Numbered from the stretch's first letter, positions 1 to 10,290 are shown. The stretch is DNA of 64,000 nt from Auriscalpium vulgare (GCA_019915015.1 JAHBBC010000004.1:806001-870000); one strand, 5' to 3'. Translations and numbers: made by a program. Notes: generated by a model not told the origin, from the letters alone.

Positions 1-1221
1 GCACTGGACGCGGGCGAGTTTCCCCAGGCAATAGGGCTGCTGCCTGGCGAGCGCGAAAGATCGCGACGAGTTCCAGAGGTGGTCATTCCGAAGAGGAAGC
101 CGTTTACGCAAGCCAAGAAGCAGGTTTCCTTCGAGCCGGAGGCCGTCGACCGACCAGGGGAGACTGGGGACAGCGCAGACAAACCAAGGCAGGCCGACGA
201 AGACACCACAGCGGGTGAGGAGCCGTTAACACCTCCGATCCACCCTTTCGCGAAGGTGCCCGACGCGACGTACATAGGGCCGGCAAGTTACCAACGAAGC
301 GCGGGGCAGCGCAAGGCGGACCCAGCATACAATAAGGTCGCCCCGGTCCGCGACCCCGTAATAGCAAGTAAGGTTTATGAGAGGGCCATGAATGCGGAGG
401 TCACCTTGACACAGAGGGAGCTCATGTCCATTGCCCCGGAAGTACGCGCTCAAGTTCGCAACGTGGTGACCCCTAAGCGGGTCCCAAACGAGGCAAGAGT
501 ACCAGTAGTCCAGGCGATGGTGGAAAGCGAACCAGAGCTCTTTCCGTTCGACTTCGACCAGGACGAAGGGGAAGGAGAGGACGAGAAGGTGGTGAGGGGA
601 TTCGCGGACCATATGCCCGAAACCTTTCTGCAAGCCCTGGGACACCAGCCAACGGAGTTGCCCGAGGGGACGCGTGTAGGAGAAGTCATTGTGGAGGTTC
701 TGATGGGAGATCTAGGAGAAGCAGGAGAAGGGGAACCAGACCCTGAGCCGTTGGAAGTCGCCAAGGAATCGCTGGCCCTCCGTTCGATCTTGCCACTAGT
801 CGACAACCAAGCGCACATCGAGGCAGTCGTGGATCCCGGGTCGCAGATTATTTCCATGTCCGAGGACGTATGCCATTACCTCGGGCTGCATTACGATCCG
901 AACGTTCGCCTGGATATGATATCGGCCAACAAAAGTCGCGATAGGTCGCTAGGCCTGGCTAGAAACGTCCCGATGAAGATTGGGGGTATAACGCTATACG
1001 TACAGGTGCATATCATCCGCAACCCGGCGTACGACATGCTCCTGGGGAGGCCCTTTGACGTTCTCACGGGAAGTACCGTGCAAAACTTTGCAGACGAGAG
1101 GCAGACAATCACGATCACGGACCCAAACACGGGAGTCATGGCGTCAATCCCCACTATTCCACGCGGCCGCAAGCGCATCTCGCGAACCCAGAAGCAGGGG
1201 GTGGAGGGTTTTCGCGACTAG
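1..1221 (+). CDS. Gag / aspartic protease region of gypsy element (5' partial)
   Basis: The frame is open from base 1 to the TAG at 1219-1221, so the true start lies upstream; the first in-frame GTG at 79 is not a credible start. The N-terminal part is charged and low in complexity. A retropepsin-like fold is suggested near bases 800-1080: a catalytic-loop motif Val-Asp-Pro-Gly-Ser (DPGS, about 832) replaces the usual D-T/S-G, and the downstream segment ending MLLGRPF matches the family's ILGRPF flap-side motif. DPGS is an unusual catalytic variant; it may be normal in basidiomycete gypsy elements or may mark loss of activity. The frame ends 9 bases after a -1 slippery site that would join it to Pol. 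Confidence 0.8.
   Translation, partial: ALDAGEFPQAIGLLPGERERSRRVPEVVIPKRKPFTQAKKQVSFEPEAVDRPGETGDSADKPRQADEDTTAGEEPLTPPIHPFAKVPDATYIGPASYQRSAGQRKADPAYNKVAPVRDPVIASKVYERAMNAEVTLTQRELMSIAPEVRAQVRNVVTPKRVPNEARVPVVQAMVESEPELFPFDFDQDEGEGEDEKVVRGFADHMPETFLQALGHQPTELPEGTRVGEVIVEVLMGDLGEAGEGEPDPEPLEVAKESLALRSILPLVDNQAHIEAVVDPGSQIISMSEDVCHYLGLHYDPNVRLDMISANKSRDRSLGLARNVPMKIGGITLYVQVHIIRNPAYDMLLGRPFDVLTGSTVQNFADERQTITITDPNTGVMASIPTIPRGRKRISRTQKQGVEGFRD
1206..1212 (+). other. -1 programmed frameshift heptamer between Gag-PR and Pol
   Basis: The bases GGGTTTT are phased G GGT TTT in the Gag frame, exactly the X XXY YYZ pattern of -1 slippery sites. Slipping back one base gives GGG TTT and enters the Pol frame, which is open here. 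The Gag stop TAG follows at 1219-1221. A possible 6-bp stem (GACCAG at 1236-1241 with CTGGTC at 1254-1259) lies 23 bases downstream, farther than the usual 5-9. Confidence 0.6.
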
Positions 1222-1226
1222 AGGAT

Positions 1227-4200
1227 TTGTTGGAGGACCAGGAGGAGGTAGGGCTGGTCGTGGGGTTCGAGCCCGATAAGCCTGATACTCTTAGAATGGA
1301 ATCCCTGGTGTACCTCGAATCCTCGCCTACAATCGAAGATGTGCAGTCAGCTTATTTGTCAGTGTGCGACCTACCGGAGGAATACGCGGGAGTGTTCGCG
1401 AAGCGAGCGGAAGAAGGAGAGGAAGAGGAGGAACGAGCAAGAGCAGGGACGTTTATTTGGACGGCGGCAGACTGGGGAGACGGCGAGAGTGGGAGAGAAA
1501 GAGAGGAGGAAACGGACAGAGGTGAGCTACAGCCGACCGCGATGCAGCGCGAAGTCTTTGCGGCCACGAAGAAGCGTTACAAGCCAGCACACCTCAAGGT
1601 AAAGCCCATTCGTACGGACCTGCCGGAGCACTTCCGGATCCTCAGAGAGATCAGAGGGGACCCCCTGGCGGATATGCCGCCGCTCCCAGAGAAGCCACCG
1701 GACTTCGTACCCACGGGAAGGTACACCGCGGAACGTCGCGAACAATTTGACCGAGTCCACGACGGAGATTTCCTATGGCCGGAAGAAAGGAAGCTCATGC
1801 ATGCGTTTATGTGCGCACAAAACGAGGCATTTGCCTGGGACGACTCGGAGCGGGGGCGCTTTCGAGAAGACTTCTTCCCCCCCGTCACAATACCAGTAGT
1901 TCCGCATCGGCCGTGGGTTCAGCGAAATATTCCGATTCCGCCAGGGATATACGACAAGGTCATGGCGCTCATCAAGACCAAGATCGCCGCGGGAGTCTAC
2001 GAGGACTCAAACTCGTCGTACCGCTCTAGGTGGTTCTGTGTGGTTAAGAAGGACGGGACCAGCCTCCGTATAGTCCATAGTCTGGAACCCCTGAATGCGG
2101 TGACCATCGCGCACTCAGGAGTACCCCCCTTCCCAGATCATTTGGCGGAGCAGTTTGCGGGGCGGCCGTGCGGGGGAATTCTGGACCTCTACGTGGGCTA
2201 TGACGAAAGGAGACTAGATGAAGCCTCAAGGGACCTCACGACTTTCCAGACGCCGTACGGCGCAAAACGGCTGGTGACCCTGCCTATGGGGTGGACGAAT
2301 TCCGTCCCGATCTTCCACGACGACGTGACCTTTATTCTCCAACCGGAAATCCCGCATATTACGGTGCCTTTTATAGACAACGTCCCCCTGAAGGGGCCGG
2401 ACTCGGACTACAGGACGGAAGGCGGAGGATACGAAACGATCCCCGGCAACAACGGCATAAGGCGGTTCGTATGGGAACACTTTAACAACGTTAACAGGGT
2501 AGTCCAACGAATGCGCTACTGTCATGGCACGTTCTCAGGATGGAAATCACAGCTGTGCGTACCAGAATTCTACGTGGTAGGGCACCGCTGCACACCGCAA
2601 GGAAGGATGGCAGACGAAGAAAAGGTCGCGAAGATTCGCAATTGGGGGCCGTGCACGGATCTCTCAGACGTACGGGCTTTCTTGGGGACTGTCGGAGTCC
2701 TGCGCATCTTTATCCGTAACTTTGCGCACCGAGCCCATGCCTTGACACACCTGACGAGGAAGGACGTCCCGTTCGAATGGGGACCCGAACAGTCGCGAGC
2801 TATGGAGGACCTCAAGGAGGCAGTCCTCGCATCACCAGCGCTCCTACCGATTGATTACACGTCGGAGGCCCCCGTGATCCTAGCGGTAGACACCTCGTAC
2901 ATCGCGGTGGGTTTCCTATTGAGTCAGGCGGACCCCAACGTTCCCCAAGACAGGAAGAGACGCCGATATTCTCGATTTGGTAGCATCGCGCTAAACGATC
3001 GCGAAGCGCGGTTCTCGCAGCCCAAGCTGGAGCTCTATGGTCTTTTTCGAGCCCTGCGGGCCCTTAAAGTCTACCTGATAGGGGTGAGGAACCTGACCAT
3101 TGAGGTCGACGCCAGGTATATCAAAGGCATGCTGGAAAATCCTGACCTCGAGCCATCGGCCAGTATGAACAGGTGGATTATAGGCATCCTGATGTTCCAT
3201 TTTGAGCTAGTGCACGTGCCGGGACTCTTCCACGGGCCCGACGGCCTATCCAGGAGGCGTAGGCAACCAGGAGACGCTCTGGAACAGGAAGACGACTTCG
3301 ACGACTGGGTTGATGCGGTGTATGGTTTCGCACATATCGTAAACATGGTAGTCCCGAAGACAGCGCAAGAGAGAGCCTCGCGACGGCAAGATGGATGGAC
3401 GGGGCCAGGACGCATACCAGACGAACATGGGGCTGGTTCAAGCCAGGACGCGATACGTCGCGAGGAGGCCCGGCGCTCCCACGATGAACCGGCCGACGTC
3501 TGGGCAACTACGGTCCAAATGCAACCCGCACCAGTACAGGACGCGACGTATCGCGATGTTCCCAGATCAGACAAGGCTCATGAAGCTGACAAGCGGCTGG
3601 AACTAGTCAGGGACTGGTTAGGGACCCTGGCGCGGCCGGCGGACTTGACCGACGAACAGTTCGCTCGTTTCGCTCGATACGCGCTCCAGTTCTTCAAGGA
3701 TGGGGACCGCCTTTTCAAAAGGCACCACCAAGGCAGGCACCAACTCGTGCTGGGAGGAGACCGACGTATCGCGGTCCTCAAAGCAGCTCATGACGATGTC
3801 GGACACAAAGGCGTCTACGCGACGCGGATGATGCTGTTGGAGCGTTTCTGGTGGCCATACGTGGACGCAGACGTGGCCTGGTGGGTGAGAACGTGCCATA
3901 TTTGCGAAACCCGACTAGTTCGCCACAGCCTGATACCGCCAACGGTGGCAACGCCGGCGAACCTTTTCGCAAAGATGTATGCAGACACCATGCATATGCC
4001 AGCAAGCGGCGGATTCAAATACATCGTCCAAGGACGCTGCTCCGTAACCCACTATCCAGAGTGGAGAATGCTAAGGGCGGAGACGGCGGACGCCATCGCG
4101 AAATGGATTTTCGAAGACGTCTTGTGCCGGTGGGGCGCCCTGCGAGAAGTGGTCACGGACAACGGCGCACCGTTCGTGTCGGCCTTGGAATCCCTGTCGC

Positions 4201-4997
4201 ATAAGTATGGAGTCCGGCACATTCGAATATCGGGATATAATTCGCGAGCCAACGGAATAGTCGAGCGGTCTCACTTCGACGTACGTCAAGCGCTCTACAA
4301 GGCAGCCGATGGAAATGCTGCAAAATGGTCATCGGTTGCGTACTCGGTATTCTGGTCGGACAGGATAACGATCAGGCGGAGGATGGGCTGCTCGCCATAC
4401 TTCGCGGTAACAGGAACGCAGCCGCTAATGCCGCTGGATATCATCGAGGCTTCATACTTGATGCCTCCGCCCGAGTCTCTACTGTCTTCCACAGACCTCA
4501 TAGCGCGCAGGGCAATGGCCCTACAAAAGAGAAAAGCCCAGTTAAGGACCATCCACGACAAAGTCTTTGAAGCGCGACGTATCGCGGCGGTAAAATTTGA
4601 ACGTGACCACGAAGCGACGATTCGCGACTACAATTTCAAGAGAGGCGACTTGGTCCTCCTACGGTTCACGCGGTACGAGAAGTCATTAGATCGAAAAATG
4701 CTTCCGCGCTACGATGGACCGTTCGTGGTAATTGGCCGACGGAAAGGAGGACCTTACGTGCTTGCGGACCTCCACGGTGCGCTCTTCGACCGACCGGTCG
4801 CGGAGTTTCGCGTCCTGCCTTACTTCGCGCGAACGAACATTGCGCTGCCAGAGTTGCCCGAATTTCTGGACGTCCCACAGTCCAGGGTGGACGAGCTACT
4901 TCATGAAGATAGGCAGGATCACGATGCCATTCATGAAGAGGAAGCAGACGACCCCACCAGGGAAGACGATGACCAGGACGACGAGATCACCGTCTAA
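1227..4997 (+). CDS. pol: Pol polyprotein: reverse transcriptase, RNase H, integrase
   Basis: About 1256 codons from the first TTG; translation probably enters by -1 frameshift at 1206-1212 rather than by initiation. Order of domains: reverse transcriptase (about residues 240-460; WFCVVKKDG near 269, FDLY-like LDLYVGYDE, then LPMGWTNS, then FIDN at 382-385), RNase H (LAVDTSYIAVGFLLSQ near 551), integrase zinc finger (H-x4-H and C-x2-C, about 855-895), integrase core with D near 918, TDNG near 978 and VERSH near 1012 (34 residues between the last two acidic residues), and a C-terminal GPF/Y-type module (RYDGPFVVIG). The tail is acidic and no chromodomain is visible. The RT box reads I-D-N where the family usually has Y/F-x-D-D. 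The frame is otherwise unbroken, suggesting a young copy. Confidence 0.92.
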   Translation: MLEDQEEVGLVVGFEPDKPDTLRMESLVYLESSPTIEDVQSAYLSVCDLPEEYAGVFAKRAEEGEEEEERARAGTFIWTAADWGDGESGREREEETDRGELQPTAMQREVFAATKKRYKPAHLKVKPIRTDLPEHFRILREIRGDPLADMPPLPEKPPDFVPTGRYTAERREQFDRVHDGDFLWPEERKLMHAFMCAQNEAFAWDDSERGRFREDFFPPVTIPVVPHRPWVQRNIPIPPGIYDKVMALIKTKIAAGVYEDSNSSYRSRWFCVVKKDGTSLRIVHSLEPLNAVTIAHSGVPPFPDHLAEQFAGRPCGGILDLYVGYDERRLDEASRDLTTFQTPYGAKRLVTLPMGWTNSVPIFHDDVTFILQPEIPHITVPFIDNVPLKGPDSDYRTEGGGYETIPGNNGIRRFVWEHFNNVNRVVQRMRYCHGTFSGWKSQLCVPEFYVVGHRCTPQGRMADEEKVAKIRNWGPCTDLSDVRAFLGTVGVLRIFIRNFAHRAHALTHLTRKDVPFEWGPEQSRAMEDLKEAVLASPALLPIDYTSEAPVILAVDTSYIAVGFLLSQADPNVPQDRKRRRYSRFGSIALNDREARFSQPKLELYGLFRALRALKVYLIGVRNLTIEVDARYIKGMLENPDLEPSASMNRWIIGILMFHFELVHVPGLFHGPDGLSRRRRQPGDALEQEDDFDDWVDAVYGFAHIVNMVVPKTAQERASRRQDGWTGPGRIPDEHGAGSSQDAIRREEARRSHDEPADVWATTVQMQPAPVQDATYRDVPRSDKAHEADKRLELVRDWLGTLARPADLTDEQFARFARYALQFFKDGDRLFKRHHQGRHQLVLGGDRRIAVLKAAHDDVGHKGVYATRMMLLERFWWPYVDADVAWWVRTCHICETRLVRHSLIPPTVATPANLFAKMYADTMHMPASGGFKYIVQGRCSVTHYPEWRMLRAETADAIAKWIFEDVLCRWGALREVVTDNGAPFVSALESLSHKYGVRHIRISGYNSRANGIVERSHFDVRQALYKAADGNAAKWSSVAYSVFWSDRITIRRRMGCSPYFAVTGTQPLMPLDIIEASYLMPPPESLLSSTDLIARRAMALQKRKAQLRTIHDKVFEARRIAAVKFERDHEATIRDYNFKRGDLVLLRFTRYEKSLDRKMLPRYDGPFVVIGRRKGGPYVLADLHGALFDRPVAEFRVLPYFARTNIALPELPEFLDVPQSRVDELLHEDRQDHDAIHEEEADDPTREDDDQDDEITV

Positions 4998-5021
4998 AAA
5001 GAGTACCGCCCAGCACTACGG

Positions 5022-5058
5022 CGACTGAGGACAGTCGATATTTCAGTTGGGGGGAGGA
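5022..5058 (+). repeat. Hairpin plus polypurine tract, copy 1 (just after pol)
   Basis: A 6-bp stem CGACTG / CAGTCG closes an AGGA loop at 5022-5037, followed by TTTCAGTTGGGGGGAG and the purine run 5049-5058. The same arrangement recurs at 10311-10348. A polypurine tract normally sits directly before the 3' LTR; here no LTR-like sequence matching the one after copy 2 follows, so this copy may be an internal (central) plus-strand primer site or the scar of an insertion. Confidence 0.6.
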
Positions 5059-5471
5059 TTAGACGGTGGTATTTAGGACTGAACAGCTGGAAGTACGGAT
5101 GGAGACGAGTCAGGACGATAAGTCGAGGTCGCGAGCGCTAGCGAAGCTCGGACTGGGCAGGCACCGACTAAGGCTTCAAGGGTCTGGAACAAGGCTGAGG
5201 TCGCGCCGGAAACGCGATAGGACACGCTCACACTGTGACACAAGCAATGGACTCTATTCACAACATAGCAGGATAGCGAATTCTATGTACACAGCAAAGA
5301 GGTAGCGACGGATAGCGAACAACTATGAACAGACCGATAACGAGCGGACAACACGACAGCGAGACGCCGAAACCCCCACCTAGGACACGAGGAACGCCCC
5401 CCGCATCGAAGCACCAAGGCCCTCTGCTGTTGAAGCAGGGGCGACTCCTTTTGAAGAAGGCTCGCAAGCGG
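5059..5471. other. Non-coding spacer between first polypurine tract and antisense gene A
   Basis: No coding signal is seen. It would contain the 3' untranslated region of antisense gene A and resembles neither the LTR-like segment after 10350 nor any other part of the window. Confidence 0.4.
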
Positions 5472-7172
5472 CTAAGCGGCGGGCGCGGGGTCAGCGGGAC
5501 CATCAGCCGCGGCGGAGGGCGGCGTGCCGACATCCTCGAAGGAGGGAGCGGCGGCGGTAGGCATGGTAGGGCCGGGGGCAGGGTCCGACGCGGGAGGAGC
5601 GGCAGCGGCGAGCGGCGAGAAGGGCGCAGCGGGAGCAACCGGAGGCGCGGGGGAAGGAAGGCGAGAGGCGCGACCGACGAGAGGCACGACGGCGGCGCCG
5701 GGCAGCGGGAGGGAAGAGGCGATGAGAGCCGACGAGGGTGGCGCAAGGAGGAGGCGCGAGGCAGGCCTGGCCGGCGCGGGAGAAGCGGCGCGCGACGCGG
5801 GGGGAGCAGGGAGAGGGAGGCGGCGCGGCGGATCGAAGGGGCCAACCTGCGGCGAGATGTGGCCCCCGGCAGGCGCAGGGAACGCGGGGTCGCCGAGCTG
5901 CTGCAGGGTCCGCCAGACCCAGTTCCGCTCAGCGACGATGCCGCGGGCCCGGGCGTCGAGCGTCGCGTAGTTGACGCTGATGGTGTTGAGCTCCTCCGTG
6001 AGCGCATTGTAGGTCCGGAAAAGCTGCGGCGGGGAGTCGTAGCGGAGGATGGGGACGGCGCCGGCAGGGTCGGGGTGGTCGGCCCAGTCGAAGGCGGAGG
6101 ACCGGGGACGGACATGGATGCCGGCAGGGTCGACATCCTGCGAGACTCCGTTGCTGCCCACCACGTAGAAGTGCGTCCCGCGGACACCGTCGTCGCACTT
6201 GTGGTGGCCCACGAAGCAGCGATGGCACTGGCGGCCGCTGACGTCCGTGAAGAAGCACGTGGGGTGGGAGTCCATCGTGGCGCAGCGGTAGCAGGGGGCG
6301 GAAGCCTGAGGGTCGGAGTGTGAGCGGCGCAACACGACGGACAAGAAAAGGGCGACGTACCTGAAGGCGGCGGCCCGGGAAGGTGTCAGCGACGGGGATC
6401 TTGGCGCCCTTGACGGAGGTGGAAGGGTCGGCGGCGGGCGCGGGGGAGCCGGCCTCGGAAGAGGGGACAGTGGCGGCGGGCGGAGGCACGAGGGAGCCGG
6501 AGGGGACGTTGGCAGGGCGCTTGGAACTGCGGACGGCTTTGCCCTTGCCCTTCGACTTGGCGGCGGCGGGGACTGATCGGGGGGCGGGGAGTTTGGTGGC
6601 GCCGCGGGTGCGCTGCGCGACGGGCTCCTGCGGGTCCCCCGCCTCATCTAGCTCGTCGACCTCGGCCTCGGCGTCAGCCTCGGAGGGGGCGGACTCGCGG
6701 TTGCGCTTGGTGGGCGGCGGGGAAGCGCGGGCGGCGGCGCGGTGAGGCGTGGAGGAGACCGGGGGGCGGACAGAAGGCGCGGGGAGGGCACTGTCGGCGC
6801 GGGCCCGCTTGCCAGCCTGACGGGAGAGGGGAGCGGCGACGGGAGTGGAGTAGGGGATGGCGGGTGAGGACGGCGTGGGGGAGGGGCCGGAGGACGGCCA
6901 GGCGTCGACAACGGCGGACACGGCCCCGATCCTGTCCAGCACCTCGGACGGCGGGGGGTCCTCCCCCAACACCTCAGCATAAGCGGACTGGACACAAGGG
7001 AGGGTCAGCAGAGCGTCGGGAGCGAGAGGCCGTGGGCACTCACCGTGGCCGACTCCCAGTTCGCGGCGAACTCGCCGTAGTGGGCGGAGTCGACTGTGGG
7101 GAGGGAGGCGACGAGCGCTTCTACGGCGGACAGCCGTTTCCTGAGGTTGATGGGGCGGGAGAACGCAGACAT
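5472..7172 (-). CDS. Antisense cassette gene A: Pro/Ala-rich protein with six-cysteine cluster, 3 exons, 529 aa
   Basis: Exons 7172-7044, 6987-6361 and 6305-5472, all in phase 0; introns of 56 and 55 nt have GTGAGT and GTACGT donors and CAG acceptors. The first contains a CTGAC branch site. The 43-residue first exon encodes a short helical N-terminus beginning MSAFSRPINLRKRLSAVEAL. Exon 2 is rich in Ser, Pro and basic residues with KSKGKGKA, a plausible nuclear signal. Exon 3 opens with C-x2-C-x8-C-x9-C-x2-C-x6-C, close to the fungal Zn(II)2Cys6 layout (the usual second gap is x6), followed by a charged segment and a long Pro/Ala-rich tail. I do not recognise a named family. A nucleic-acid-binding role is inference from the cysteine cluster. 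The intact spliced frame argues for selection or recent insertion. Confidence 0.75.
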
Positions 7173-7451
7173 GGCCAGGGAAGGGGGGAGATAGGGAGAG
7201 GTGAGGGGAGGAAAGAGAGAGACGGAGAGGTCGAGGCGCAACGCGTCGCGTTAAGACGGGGCGCCGCGCCAGCGTGTGGGTTTTTGCTTCCGACGTGGAA
7301 GCAGAGCGGGCCCGCCGGGCCGCGACAGGTGCGGCGCTTACCTTCACACGGCTTAGCGAGCGTTCGCGCGCGAGTCAAGAAGAAGGGATAGGGAACGGAA
7401 TGGCATTACTGGGCCCTAAGGGCGCCTTGGGCAAATTACAGGAATCGCTCG

Positions 7452-8633
7452 CTACGCGGGCGCACCGGACCCGGACGCACCATTGGGCGCGGGAGTCCGG
7501 GCGCGGTTACCCCCATTCCTACGACCAGCCCGTCGACTCAGGGCATCAGGAGGCCTCGGGCCCACGACCTCAACAAGGTTGGGGACCCCCCACGAGAACG
7601 CGATAGAGCCGCGGCGGATGACTCGGTGAGTAAGCGGCGGGAAGGGAAGGGCGGTAAGCATACGGCGCATAGGACCGGCACCGGCGAGGTGGTCGAGGAC
7701 CGCGGCAACTTCGCAGGCATCGTACAGCAGCTTTCCCGCGGTGCCTTCGAGGCGAGTGACGGCGTGGCGCAGGTGGCTGGCGTTCAATTGGTCCGCCCAA
7801 ACGAAGTCGCGAAGCTCCGCGACCAACTTGAGGCCGGGAACGAGATAGTCGGCGGCTTCACGGACGTTCGCACGATGGGCAGCCTGCAACGAGGGACTCG
7901 CGGCCGCAAGGAAGTCGAGGACGCCAATGTCGCGGGGGTGGGTCATTCCGATCACGGCGCGGTTCAAGGGGAGCATGAGGGCCCCAACCAGCCCGTCGGC
8001 GTGGTCGAGGTCGTCACTCAAACGATCGAGGTCGCGAAGGAATAACTCGGCAACACGGGTGGCAAGGCCGTCGGGACGGGGGGCAAACTCGGGGCCGAAC
8101 AGCGCTGCCAAGTTGACCTCGAAAGTTGCCCGGCCGTGAAGTTGGTGACGGTACAGCAACCAAACGGAGCGCTCCACCAGGTGGGCCAAGGAGTCCACAT
8201 GGACCACGTGAGGAAGCAGAGCGACGCTGGGTGGCTGCCCCGGGGCGTTGTCCCCTCCGAACGGAATATTTCCTACGATATTCGCGCGAATGGGGGCGGT
8301 TTGTTCGAACGTTTCGGGAAAGCGCTCCGCTAGGTAGGAGAGCGTCGAGACGACGGTCATGGACGCGAGGGCCGGTAGGGTAAAATGCGACGTCTCGCGA
8401 TGGTCCTGCTGAAAAGGGGGGAAGAAGCGAAGACAACGTCAGTACGAGGCCGGGATGAGGGAAAAGAGGGCCGCGGGACGACGCACCAATAGGTCGGAGA
8501 TCTCCTGAAGCCAGGCAACGGCGGCCGCGGGAAATGAGGAAGCGTCGGCACCAGGCAAGGGCACCTCAACCGGATGTATCAACAGCTGGTACAGCCGGAA
8601 ACGCGAAAACGCGCGGAGTAGGACGGCCTGCAT
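7452..8633 (-). CDS. Antisense cassette gene B, 2 exons, 367 aa, unknown function
   Basis: Exon 1 is 8633-8487 (49 codons) and exon 2 is 8408-7452. The 78-nt intron has a GTGCGT donor, a TACTGAC branch site, a pyrimidine tract and a CAG acceptor, phase 0. Skipping this intron would leave an in-frame stop. The start ATG at 8633 was chosen because a TATA-like CTATATGAGG at 8710-8701 lies about 70 bases upstream. The product is mostly helical and Leu/Ala/Arg-rich with no signal peptide or clear membrane segment. It shares intron position, a HFT-x-P motif just after the intron, and LAERF with gene C, so the two look like diverged paralogues. No family recognised. Confidence 0.72.
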
Positions 8634-8700
8634 GTGGAGGAGGTAGTCGGACGGACTGGGGCGTTGAGGGTGTTTTTGGAAAAGGCCATCGTCGCAGCCC

Positions 8701-8710
8701 CCTCATATAG
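8701..8710 (-). promoter_or_regulatory. TATA-like box for antisense gene B
   Basis: CTATATGAGG on the minus strand lies about 70 bases before the ATG at 8633, close to the spacing seen for gene C. Confidence 0.4.
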
Positions 8711-8972
8711 GCGGCGCGAGTAGGGAAAGAGGCACACCATCGCGGCGTCGCGATACAGCGCGAAGACCAAAACACGAGGGTCTCGCCGGAGTTTCGGCCA
8801 ACGTGGGTTATCGCGACAGATCGCGACCCAGACGGAGCCTCCGGCATGGGCCCAGGAGCTTATCGCAAGGCATCGCGAAACGTGGCACAGGGACAGGGGG
8901 AAGCCGCACATGGCTCCTGGTTCCATTTCAATAGCTATGGAACATTCTACAGACATTGGCCCGGGAATATAC

Positions 8973-10221
8973 CTATTCCTCGCGCTCCATCAGAAGCTCG
9001 ATCACCTCCCCCTCCTCGACTTCTTCCGAGCTGGCGATGGGCGGCGGTATCTCCCCGGCGTAGGTAGGAGACGCGGAGGGGGCCGTCGGCGCTGGTACCG
9101 TGGGGTGCGCGGGGAAGGGAAGAGGGCCCGGCTGGTCCGAGGGATGGACTATGGCATCGAAGCCTAGGGGTATCTCAGCTATGGCTTGGGAGGAGGAGAT
9201 GTGCGAGAGGCGCGCAGAACTGATCTGCTCGATGGCGCGAATCGAGGCCACGCTGATATCCTGGACCAGGAAGTCTGCGGGCTGGAGGTTGGCCAGGAGA
9301 CGGGACCCTAATCCCCATTCGTCCAGCATCCCGCCCATACAGGTTGCCATCGCGGCCCAGCGCATGTCGAGGCGATCCAACACCAGTGGCCAGTCCGCCC
9401 AAATATCGCGAAACGTGTCGAAGGCCTCGGAAATGGTGGTAAAGTCCCGTAACATATCCACCGAGTCCTCCGCGAGGCCCCCCAATAGGTAGTACACCAC
9501 GCCCGTGGTGAGGCGGCCCGCGTAGGCACGAGAGTGGGGGGAGCTGGAGGCACCACGGACGTGGTAGGCCAGGGCGCGGCACACGGCGTCTTCGCGGGTA
9601 ATAACAAACATCCCATGGACGGCCCGGGCGTCGAAATCACGTAGGAGCCAGCTCTGCATCCCCTGAGGACGCAGGGTGGGGAAGGCGCCATGCAACTCCG
9701 TGATTTCATGGAGGTAGGATTCGACAGAACCGTCTCCGAAGTAGTACACGGTCCAGAGCCCAGCCTCCACGATGGTGATCAAGACGTGGAGTTCCGCGTC
9801 GGTAGCGTCGGCAGGGAAAGGGGAGAACATCTGGGACCACCGCGGGCTGGCGCGCGCTGAGTCGGGGAGGGTACGCATGAGGGTGCCCTCGAAGCGCTGG
9901 GCGAGAGGGGCGGACGCTGGAACGAGCTTCACCATGAACTCGAGGATCGGCGAGGTGAAGTGGAAGGCAAGATCGCGCAGGCTGCGGGACGCGCGGATTG
10001 AAGAAAGGGTCTGGAATTGAGTTCATCATCAGCCAAGCCGGGAAAAGACGCGGTCGGGGACCAGCACGCACCACGAGCTGGTTGACTTTGTCGGCCCACT
10101 CTAGACGTAGCGCAACCTCCCGTTCGGCATCCCCAAGGTCAAAACCAGCGAAGGGGGCCTGCGTCAACAGGCGGAGGAGGTCGAGGTTGTCGGCGGTGGC
10201 AGACGCTGCGGGGAGGGACAT
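8973..10221 (-). CDS. Antisense cassette gene C, 2 exons, 395 aa, unknown function
   Basis: Exon 1 is 10221-10072 (50 codons) and exon 2 is 10010-8973. The 61-nt intron has a GTGCGT donor, CTGAT branch site and CCAG acceptor in phase 0, and resolves what would otherwise look like a frameshift. The protein starts MSLPAASATADNLDLLRLL, is largely helical, contains an aromatic core segment (VVYYLLGGLAEDSVD) and ends in a very acidic tail (SEEVEEGEVIELL). No recognised domain. Similar length, identical intron position and local similarity to gene B point to an ancient duplication. It is transcribed towards pol, away from the probable 3' LTR. Confidence 0.75.
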
Positions 10222-10280
10222 CGCGGGACAGAAATCGGCAAAGGGATGCTACAAGCGACGTTATCGCGAAAGGTCGCGAG

Positions 10281-10290
10281 CCCTTATATG
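10281..10290 (-). promoter_or_regulatory. TATA box for antisense gene C
   Basis: CATATAAGGG on the minus strand lies about 60 bases before the ATG at 10221 and only about 20 bases inside the second hairpin, so the gene C promoter sits against the plus-strand polypurine tract region. Confidence 0.5.

Noticed and set aside
5059..5330. 3' LTR directly after the first polypurine tract
   Set aside because: The sequence shows no similarity to the segment after the second tract and no LTR-like ends, though this cannot be fully excluded without the 5' LTR.
5258..6323. Long plus-strand and alternative minus-strand frames over antisense gene A
   Set aside because: GC-rich shadow frames of Pro/Ala/Gly/Arg composition; the spliced gene A explains the region.
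8409..8486. Apparent in-frame stop after LIPASY in gene B
   Set aside because: The stop lies inside a well-formed 78-nt intron starting at an upstream GTGCGT.
10000..10080. Apparent frameshift in gene C
   Set aside because: A 61-nt GT-AG intron with branch site joins the two frames exactly, so the gene is not broken.
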